Assembly: GCA_027336345.1 (NCBI GenBank)
Contig: DAHWFZ010000070.1
Location: 1-9,984, forward strand
Length of the DNA stretch: 9,984 bases
DNA from: Candidatus Wolfebacteria bacterium
Lineage (GTDB): Bacteria; Patescibacteriota; Minisyncoccia; UBA6257; UBA9933
Direction of reading: 5' to 3'
Shown: piece by piece, positions 4,948-9,984 of the stretch
Position numbering within the stretch: position 1 is the stretch's first letter
Layout: every line of letters begins with the position of its first letter
Notes under the pieces: generated by a model
Seen by the model: the letters and a program-made list of their open reading frames with translations, nothing else
Database searches by the model: none
Told to the model about the DNA's origin: nothing
Made by a program: the position numbers and the translations under genes

Positions 4948-5283
4948 TTTACAATGACCATTATCCAAAATCACATACAAACCAACAGCGACAAAACGAA
5001 AATTTTAATATCATCGCTTATCGGCGTCGTGATAGCGCTTTCAATCGGAGGGATTTTTATTTATAATCAGAAAGTAAACCTCAGCCATGAAATTGACAGC
5101 GTTAAAATTACTTTACGCGATGCCGAAGTAAGAAATGCGGAGCTAAAAAATTCCGTTTACGGAATGCTTGATCAGCAAAAACTCCAATCGCTTGTAGCCA
5201 GCCAGGCGTTGGTTCTTGATAAAAATCCAAGTTACGTAAAAAACCAGGTTAATTCCGGGGCGGTACTGTCTGTCAACCAGTAA
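4945..5283 (+). CDS. ftsL: FtsL/DivIC-like cell-division protein
   Basis: A small bitopic membrane protein of 112 residues, with a short cytoplasmic N-terminus. One transmembrane helix follows at about residues 19-40 (ILISSLIGVVIALSIGGIFIY). A charged heptad-like region at about 46-77 (LSHEIDSVKITLRDAEVRNAEL) is typical of a periplasmic coiled coil. Size, topology and position between rsmH and the division transpeptidase match FtsL, which joins DivIC/FtsB and FtsQ/DivIB to recruit and activate FtsI-FtsW. Sequence identity within this family is always low, so the call rests mainly on topology and context. The ATG at 4945 was chosen because it matches the position of the rsmH start in the related upstream repeat. 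ATG 4954 is an equally possible start, and ATG 4921 would translate the repeat and is less likely. Confidence 0.75.
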   Translation: MFTMTIIQNHIQTNSDKTKILISSLIGVVIALSIGGIFIYNQKVNLSHEIDSVKITLRDAEVRNAELKNSVYGMLDQQKLQSLVASQALVLDKNPSYVKNQVNSGAVLSVNQ

Positions 5284-5297
5284 TTGGTTCGGGGTGT

Positions 5298-5323
5298 GTC
5301 ATTCCGTACTTGATACGGAATCT
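5298..5323 (+). repeat. GTCATTCC...GAATCT palindromic repeat before ftsI, copy 2
   Basis: ATTCCGTA (5301-5308) and TACGGAAT (5314-5321) form a perfect 8-bp hairpin. The unit begins GTCATTCCG and ends GGAATCT, like the unit at 7033-7068, with a different centre. It lies between ftsL and ftsI and would be translated if the TTG at 5310 were used as the ftsI start. Confidence 0.6.
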
Positions 5324-5348
5324 AATATATTATTTGCGGGTTAAATCT

Positions 5349-7019
5349 ATGAAGAATAAATGGCGTATTACAATTATTGCTTTCCTTTTCAGCCCATTAT
5401 ATCTTTATTTAATTTTTAATCTTTATAACCTGCAGGTAAATAAAAATTCTTTTTACGAAGCGAAAGCCGAAAACCAGCAATTGGCGAGCGGCATTTTGGA
5501 ATCCAACAGGGGAAGCATTTATTTTGTTGATAAAAATAATAATTTGGTGCCCGCTGTTTTGAACAAGGAATTCCCGACCATTTACGCGGTGCCCAAGGAG
5601 CTTCAGGAGTCAGCTAAAGAGCAGCAATTGACGGTCCGCGATTATGCCGCTCAATTAGCTTCTATTTTTAACGTATCGGTTGATGATCTGGAAAAAAGAT
5701 TCAGCAAGCCGAACGACCAATATGAATCTTTGGCTGTTAAAGCCGATGGCAATGTTGTTGATGAGGTTCAAAAACTCAATATAAAGGGAATTTATATCAG
5801 AAATGATATGTCCCGGTTTTATCCGTTTGGCGATCTTGCCAGCCAGGTTTTGGGATTTGTCGCGCCGGTCAACGGCAAAGAAGTTTCCGATTTCTCAACG
5901 GAAAAAGGAAGATACGGAGTTGAATCTTATTTTGAAAATGATTTAGCCGGTAAAAGCGCCGATGTCCAGGGTGATAAAATCGTCGCGGCTTCCGATGGAG
6001 ATGATGTTGTTTTGACGATTGACAGAAACATCCAGGCCGAATCCGAAGACATTTTAAAAAAATTAATTTCGGATAAGGGCGCTACCGGCGGAACTCTGAT
6101 AGTCCAGGATCCCAAAACCGGGAAAATTCTTACGATGGCGAGCTCGCCTGATTTTGACCCGAACACTTATTCAAAATATGATATTAAAAACTTTTTAAAT
6201 CCCGCGGTGCAGGCTTTATACGAACCCGGTTCGGTTTCCAAAATTTTGACAATGTCTGCCGGCATCGACAGCGGAAAAATTACTCCCGATACCACTTATG
6301 TTGATAAAGGATTTTTGGTTTTAAACGGCAGCAAAATTATGAACTGGGACCACAAGGCATACGGCAAAACCACAATGACTCAGGTTATTGAGCACTCTTT
6401 GAATCTTGGTTCCACTTTTGCGGAACAGACTATGGGCAAGGACATTTTTAAAAATTATATGTATCAATTCGGTCTGGCGGATTTAACCGGGATTAAACTG
6501 CCCGGAGAAGTCAAAGGAAATCTTACCCAGCTTGACCATGGCAGGGACATAAACTACGCGACTGCGTCATATGGACAAGGGGTTTCGGTAACGCCGCTGG
6601 AAATGATAAACGCGGCTTCCGCAATCGCAAATGGAGGGGTATTAATGAGACCGTTGATACTCAACGACGATCAGCCGGAAGTCATAAGAAGAGTAATATC
6701 CGAGGATACGGCGAAAAAAGTCACCCAAATGATGGTGTCTGCCGTTAAGGTAAACGTCCTGGCGGATATTCCTAATTACCATGTTGCCGGCAAATCAGGA
6801 ACCGCTTATATCCCTGATTTTAAACGCGGAGGTTATACCGATCAGGTTATAGATACTTTTATAGGGTGGACGCCGGCATTTGATCCGAAATTTGTTATTT
6901 TAATAAAATTGGATCAGCCGAAAGATGCGCCATTGTCGGGCACGACGGTCGTTCCGGCTTTCAGGGAATTGGCGGAGTTTTTGTTGAATTATTACAATAT
7001 CCCGCCGGACAATATGTAA
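5349..7019 (+). CDS. ftsI: Division-specific peptidoglycan transpeptidase (class B PBP, FtsI/PBP2-like)
   Basis: This 556-residue penicillin-binding protein cross-links peptidoglycan during septation. It has a short basic N-terminus and one membrane anchor (about 7-27, ITIIAFLFSPLYLYLIFNLY). A PBP dimerisation domain follows (to about 205, with NRGSIYFVD and YPFGDLASQVLGFV). The transpeptidase domain carries the catalytic SxxK motif SVSK (295-298), SLN (350-352) and KSGTA (482-486). It ends without PASTA domains. All three active-site motifs are intact, so it should be an active beta-lactam target. It follows ftsL by 65 nt and lies within the dcw cluster. The ATG at 5349 was chosen over an upstream TTG at 5310, because residues before MKNKWR would be translated from a palindromic repeat. 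No ribosome binding site precedes it. Confidence 0.95.
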   Translation: MKNKWRITIIAFLFSPLYLYLIFNLYNLQVNKNSFYEAKAENQQLASGILESNRGSIYFVDKNNNLVPAVLNKEFPTIYAVPKELQESAKEQQLTVRDYAAQLASIFNVSVDDLEKRFSKPNDQYESLAVKADGNVVDEVQKLNIKGIYIRNDMSRFYPFGDLASQVLGFVAPVNGKEVSDFSTEKGRYGVESYFENDLAGKSADVQGDKIVAASDGDDVVLTIDRNIQAESEDILKKLISDKGATGGTLIVQDPKTGKILTMASSPDFDPNTYSKYDIKNFLNPAVQALYEPGSVSKILTMSAGIDSGKITPDTTYVDKGFLVLNGSKIMNWDHKAYGKTTMTQVIEHSLNLGSTFAEQTMGKDIFKNYMYQFGLADLTGIKLPGEVKGNLTQLDHGRDINYATASYGQGVSVTPLEMINAASAIANGGVLMRPLILNDDQPEVIRRVISEDTAKKVTQMMVSAVKVNVLADIPNYHVAGKSGTAYIPDFKRGGYTDQVIDTFIGWTPAFDPKFVILIKLDQPKDAPLSGTTVVPAFRELAEFLLNYYNIPPDNM

Positions 7020-7032
7020 AATATCGCCGTGC

Positions 7033-7107
7033 GTCATTCCGAGTCTGCGCCAGCAGACGAAGAATCTCATAGGTTTAAAGGAGATCCTTCTCTCCGCTCA
7101 GGATGAC
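7033..7107. repeat. Composite inverted repeat between ftsI and murF (copies 3 and 4)
   Basis: A plus-strand unit (7033-7068, GTCATTCCGAG...GAAGAATCTC) and a minus-strand unit (7081-7107, GAGATCCTTC...CAGGATGAC) face each other and can form a large imperfect hairpin. The first unit holds an internal perfect hairpin, GTCTGC/GCAGAC (7043-7048, 7053-7058). There is no T-run, so a terminator role is doubtful. The second unit is the near-copy of 420-447. The composite fills most of the 117-nt gap before murF. Confidence 0.65.
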
Positions 7108-7136
7108 GCCATTACACTAATTTACGATTAACCATA

Positions 7137-8471
7137 ATGAACCAAAAATTTACAGAAATTTTAAGAGGATCGCTGGAGTTTTTATCTCAGAGGATCATAG
7201 ATAAATTCCAGCCCGATGTTATCGCCATAACCGGCAGCGTCGGGAAAACTTCCGCTAAGGAAGCTATTTATGCCGTTTTGGCTGATTCCGGGACTCTGCG
7301 GGGGCTTTATAATAACCGCCCGATAGCAAGAAGGTCAAAAGGGAATTTAAACACCGAATTGGGCGCATCATTGGCTATTATTAACGACTGGAAAGAAAGT
7401 TCGCTGAAATTGGTCAGCAGGGGACAGCCGGCCGGAACCAGAAAGTTCGCGAAACTGCTTTTCTGGCTGAGGGTAATTTCAGCCGCAAAATTTAAAATTG
7501 CGTTCGGAAAAATAAAAAATTACCCCAAATTTTTGGTTTTGGAATACGGCGCGGACAGGCCGGGGGATATTAAAAAACTGCTCAGGCTTGCCAGGCCTAA
7601 AATCAGCGTTATAACGGCGATCGGCAATACCCCGGTTCATATTGAGTTTTATGAGAATGCGGAAAATGTCGCAAGAGAAAAATTCCGGCTTGTTGACGCG
7701 TTGCCGGCAAGCGGTTACGCGGTTTTGAACTTTGACGATGAAATGGTTATGGATCTTGTGGAGGAAAAACCCAAAACCCAAACCGTTACTTTTGGTTTTG
7801 GCGAGGGCGCGGATGTAAAAATATTTAATTTTGAAAATCGCTCCGACGAAAGCAGGCCCGAAGGGATTTTTTTTAAGATTCAGCACAAAGGCAATGTAAT
7901 TCCGGTTACGATTAAAAATGTTTTTGGAAAAGCGCAGGCGTACGGCGTTGCCGCTGCTTTTGCCGTGGGGACGATTTATAATCTTAATTTGGTTGAAATC
8001 GCGGAACTGATTGAAAGATATTATGTTCCGGAAAAAAGAAGGATGAATCTCTTGCAGGGCGTAAAAGAAACATGGATAATCGACGACAGCTATAACGCTT
8101 CGCCGCTTGCGATGCAGGAAGCCTTGGCAACGCTTAAAGATTTGAAAGCCGGCCGTAAAATTGCTGTTTTGGGCGATATGCTTGAGCTTGGCCAATATTC
8201 AGTTGAAGCGCATGAACAGATCGGAAAAATCGCCGGGGATGCGGCCGATATTTTAATTACCGTCGGGCCGCGCGGAAAGTTCATCGCGGAAAAGGCGAAA
8301 GAATCCGATAAAGATAAGTGGAAAGAAAACGGGAATATTTTTTCATTTGATATTGCCGATGAGGCGCTGGCGCCGATTCAGGCAATGATTCAAAAAGGAG
8401 ATTTGATTTTAATTAAAGCTTCCCGCGGAATCGGATTGGACAAGGTTGTGGACGAGATAAAAAAGATGTGA
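7137..8471 (+). CDS. murF: UDP-N-acetylmuramoyl-tripeptide:D-Ala-D-Ala ligase
   Basis: This 444-residue cytoplasmic Mur ligase adds D-Ala-D-Ala to UDP-MurNAc-tripeptide using ATP, completing the precursor that FtsI later cross-links. The ATP P-loop TGSVGKT is at 32-38 and GNLNTELG at 69-76. LEYGADRPGDI (135-145) carries the metal-binding glutamate. FYENAENVAREKF (171-183) carries the lysine that is carbamylated in the family. DDSYNASP (316-323) and GDMLELG (346-352) are the diagnostic C-terminal motifs. The stretch between the P-loop and GNLN (30 residues) is about ten longer than in E. coli MurF as recalled. A second extra basic segment lies near 88-103. The gene closes the dcw run, 117 nt after ftsI. 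No ribosome binding site is visible, but the ATG gives the expected N-terminus. Confidence 0.95.
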   Translation: MNQKFTEILRGSLEFLSQRIIDKFQPDVIAITGSVGKTSAKEAIYAVLADSGTLRGLYNNRPIARRSKGNLNTELGASLAIINDWKESSLKLVSRGQPAGTRKFAKLLFWLRVISAAKFKIAFGKIKNYPKFLVLEYGADRPGDIKKLLRLARPKISVITAIGNTPVHIEFYENAENVAREKFRLVDALPASGYAVLNFDDEMVMDLVEEKPKTQTVTFGFGEGADVKIFNFENRSDESRPEGIFFKIQHKGNVIPVTIKNVFGKAQAYGVAAAFAVGTIYNLNLVEIAELIERYYVPEKRRMNLLQGVKETWIIDDSYNASPLAMQEALATLKDLKAGRKIAVLGDMLELGQYSVEAHEQIGKIAGDAADILITVGPRGKFIAEKAKESDKDKWKENGNIFSFDIADEALAPIQAMIQKGDLILIKASRGIGLDKVVDEIKKM

Positions 8472-8557
8472 TAGAACTAATTTAGAATTTTTAGTTTCAA
8501 TTTTAAAATTAATTCATTGGAAATTGCTTAGAAATTAGAAATTGTGAATTAAAAATT

Positions 8558-8584
8558 ACTTTTATTGGTAATAAAAGTGTTTTT
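8558..8584 (+). terminator. Possible A+T-rich terminator after murF
   Basis: ACTTTTATT (8558-8566) and AATAAAAGT (8570-8578) are perfect inverse complements around a 3-nt loop, followed by GTTTTT. The stem has little G+C, so termination may be weak, and it ends directly at the 5' end of tRNA-Glu. It could instead be a leader hairpin of the tRNA transcript. The spacer before it (8472-8557) is low-complexity A+T-rich sequence with imperfect inverted words. Confidence 0.4.
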
Positions 8585-8656
8585 GGCCCTATCGTCTAAC
8601 GGCTAGGACATAGCGTTCTCATCGCTAAAATCGGAGTTCGATTCTCCGTGGGGCTA
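8585..8656 (+). tRNA. tRNA-Glu (anticodon CTC)
   Basis: A hand fold gives the acceptor GGCCCTA (8585-8591) with TGGGGCT (8649-8655), including G-U pairs at positions 1-72 and 6-67. The D stem is GTCT with GGAC (8594-8597, 8606-8609). The anticodon stem is TAGCG/CGCTA (8611-8615, 8623-8627) with loop TTCTCAT, anticodon CTC at 8618-8620, reading GAG (Glu). The T stem is CGGAG/CTCCG (8632-8636, 8644-8648) with loop TTCGATT. The discriminator is A8656; no CCA is encoded. The malic enzyme ATG follows 16 nt later. Confidence 0.92.
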
Positions 8657-8672
8657 CGAATAAATCACAAAT

Positions 8673-9803
8673 ATGAAATTAGATCCGGTGAAACTTAGCT
8701 GCAATTTACAGGGGAAAGTTGAAATAAAATCAAAGAAAAAGGTTAATAAAAATAATTTGGCCGCGCTGTACACTCCGGGAGTGGCATCGGTTTGCAAAAA
8801 AATTATTGAAGACAAGAAATTCCTTTCCTGTACGATTAAAAATAACACGATTGCCATTGTTTCCGACGGTTCGGCTGTTTTGGGTTTGGGTAATATCGGG
8901 CCCGAAGCCGCGTTGCCCGTTATGGAAGGGAAATCGCTGCTGTTTAAGGAGCTTGGAGGCATAAACGCTTTCCCGATTGTTTTGGGCACGCAGGATGAGG
9001 AGGAAATCATCAAAATTATCAAGGCGATTGCTCCGACTTTTGGCGGGATTAACCTGGAAGACATCGCCGCCCCAAAATGTTTTGAAATAGAAGAAAGGCT
9101 GAAAAAAGAATTGGATATTCCGGTCATGCACGATGACCAGCATGCGACCGCGATTGTAATGCTGGCTGGGCTCATCAATGCTTTAAAAGTCGTTAAAAAA
9201 GACGCGTCTAAAATTAAACTTACAATTTCAGGTTCCGGAGCGGCCGGCACGGCGATTATAAAACTTTTGCGCCTATACGGAGTAAAAAATATTCTGGCTT
9301 GCGATAGCAAGGGGATTATCAGCAGAAACCGGAAAGATCTTAATTCTTCAAAAAAAGAAATCGCGAAGATTACCAATTTTGAAAATATTGACGGAAGCGT
9401 AAAGGATGCCATATCCGGGGCGGATGTTTTTGTCGGGGTCAGCGCAGGTGGAATTTTGACTGCCGATGATATTTCAAGAATGGCAAAGGATGCGATTGTC
9501 TTTGCGATGGCCAATCCGATTCCTGAAATTTATCCGGATGAAGCAAAAAAGGGCGGAGCAAAAGTCATTGCCACGGGCAGCTCCGATTTCCCTAATCAAT
9601 TGAATAATATTCTGGCTTTTCCGGGAGTCTTTAAGGGGTTATTGGAAAATGGCGTTAAAAAAGTTACCGATGATCATAAATTAAAAGCCGCGAAAGCTTT
9701 GGCGGGGCTTGTAAAAAATCCCGCTGCCAACAGGATAGTCGTTAATGCGCTTGATAAAAAAGCAGTGAAGGCTGTTTCAAATGTGTTTAAAAACAGGCCT
9801 TAA
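8673..9803 (+). CDS. Malic enzyme (NAD(P)-dependent, oxaloacetate-decarboxylating type)
   Basis: This 376-residue cytoplasmic enzyme should convert malate to pyruvate and CO2 with reduction of NAD(P). It is the short bacterial form, without the phosphotransacetylase-like tail of MaeB. The substrate site includes the proton-donor tyrosine Y33 in ALYTPGVASVC and the general-base lysine K87 in EGKSLLFKELGGI. The metal ligands are E129 and D130 in NLEDIAAP and D155 in MHDDQHAT. The Rossmann loop is GSGAAG (187-192), and the family C-terminal signature is FAMANPIPEIYP (277-288) with ATGSSDFPNQLNN (300-312). All key residues are present. The coenzyme preference cannot be read with confidence. Its job is probably to supply pyruvate and a reduced cofactor in a limited metabolism. 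It lies 16 nt after tRNA-Glu and is probably cotranscribed with it. No ribosome binding site is visible. Confidence 0.95.
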   Translation: MKLDPVKLSCNLQGKVEIKSKKKVNKNNLAALYTPGVASVCKKIIEDKKFLSCTIKNNTIAIVSDGSAVLGLGNIGPEAALPVMEGKSLLFKELGGINAFPIVLGTQDEEEIIKIIKAIAPTFGGINLEDIAAPKCFEIEERLKKELDIPVMHDDQHATAIVMLAGLINALKVVKKDASKIKLTISGSGAAGTAIIKLLRLYGVKNILACDSKGIISRNRKDLNSSKKEIAKITNFENIDGSVKDAISGADVFVGVSAGGILTADDISRMAKDAIVFAMANPIPEIYPDEAKKGGAKVIATGSSDFPNQLNNILAFPGVFKGLLENGVKKVTDDHKLKAAKALAGLVKNPAANRIVVNALDKKAVKAVSNVFKNRP

Positions 9804-9830
9804 AAGCGGCAAATGCCGATGGGGAGTCAG

Positions 9831-9839
9831 TGTGGATAA
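9831..9839 (-). promoter_or_regulatory. DnaA-box consensus sequence, copy 3
   Basis: TGTGGATAA, 28 nt after the malic enzyme stop, is identical to the copies at 3055 and 3192. Because a probable transposase begins shortly after, it may instead belong to the end of an insertion sequence. Confidence 0.35.
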
Positions 9840-9887
9840 CTTGATGCATAACCTCAGATACATCCTGGACTCCATAAAATGCTAATC

Positions 9888-9984
9888 ATGGAGTATTATA
9901 ATCGCATACACTGCAAATATACCGGCATCAAAGGCATCTTGAAGCTATATGACGATGCCATAAGATATCGGTATATGATTACCG
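9888..9984 (+). CDS. Probable insertion-sequence transposase/integrase, N-terminal fragment
   Basis: A frame opens at the ATG at 9888 and runs to the window edge without a stop (32 codons). The product, with MEYYNRIHCKYTGIKG followed by LKLYDDAIRYRYMIT, resembles as I recall the first residues of DDE transposases/integrases (IS481-like) found in Patescibacteria, which continue into a helix-turn-helix with an FWEKHG-type motif. That part lies outside the window, so the family cannot be confirmed here. Inside the coding sequence an inverted repeat, ATATACCGGCATC (9917-9929) with GATGCC (9954-9959) and CGGTATAT (9969-9976), is visible. ACTCCAT (9869-9875) and ATGGAGT (9888-9894) pair around the start. 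The left end of the element probably lies between 9804 and 9887. Confidence 0.5.
   Translation, partial: MEYYNRIHCKYTGIKGILKLYDDAIRYRYMIT

Noticed and set aside
5310..5348. TTG upstream start for ftsI
   Set aside because: The extra residues would be encoded by the palindromic repeat; the ATG at 5349 gives a normal basic N-terminus before the membrane anchor.
7479..8195. Minus-strand ORF of 238 codons within murF
   Set aside because: It is a shadow of the real gene and has no coherent domain pattern.
8654..9514. Minus-strand ORF of 286 codons opposite the malic enzyme
   Set aside because: It is antisense to a fully conserved enzyme; its Ser/Ile-rich pattern is typical of a reverse-frame shadow.
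9807..9818. CGGCA/TGCCG inverted repeat as a terminator of the malic enzyme gene
   Set aside because: The loop would be only two bases and no T-run follows.
9897..9902. TATAAT sequence as a promoter
   Set aside because: It lies within the first codons of the probable transposase frame and has no suitable -35 box about 17 nt upstream.

Overview
The window looks like a chromosome segment from a Candidate Phyla Radiation (Patescibacteria, probably Parcubacteria-like) bacterium. This is inference from several signs: an A+T-rich genome, a dcw cluster with a minimal mraZ-rsmH-ftsL-ftsI-murF order, a compact malic enzyme, reversed hicB-hicA order, tRNAs without an encoded CCA, and no convincing Shine-Dalgarno sequence in front of any protein start.

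Layout. 1-286 is the C-terminal end of an FtsX/MacB-type ABC permease. 287-519 is non-coding and holds hairpins, a dispersed repeat and a bidirectional terminator, followed by tRNA-Val(CAC) at 520-591. From 683 to 3015 there is an accessory/defence block: an intact HicB-like antitoxin; a hicA toxin gene broken by a 156-bp insertion; a very clear DpnI-type endonuclease that should cut methylated GATC; a 55-codon small gene 3 nt after it; and an unrecognised 184-codon gene starting immediately after that stop. A terminator at 3118-3141 closes the block.

From 3146 to 8471 lies the division and cell-wall cluster. A sigma70-like promoter is followed by roughly 10-bp-phased TGGGG repeats (a probable MraZ operator, overlapping a perfect DnaA-box sequence). 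Then come mraZ, rsmH (16S rRNA C1402 N4-methyltransferase), an FtsL-like membrane coiled-coil protein, ftsI (division transpeptidase, class B PBP) and murF (UDP-MurNAc-pentapeptide ligase). Together they make the peptidoglycan precursor, cross-link it at the septum and regulate the cluster. Two related imperfect inverted repeats sit just before the rsmH and ftsL starts. A GTCATTCC...GAATCTC-type repeat precedes ftsI and murF.

From 8585 a tRNA-Glu(CTC) stands 16 nt before a malic enzyme gene (8673-9803). After this gene the sequence changes into what looks like the left end of an insertion sequence, with the first 32 codons of a probable transposase running off the window at 9888-9984.

The most unusual parts are the DpnI operon with its two uncharacterised partners, the hicA gene killed by a small structured insertion, and the repeat elements built into the start regions of division genes.
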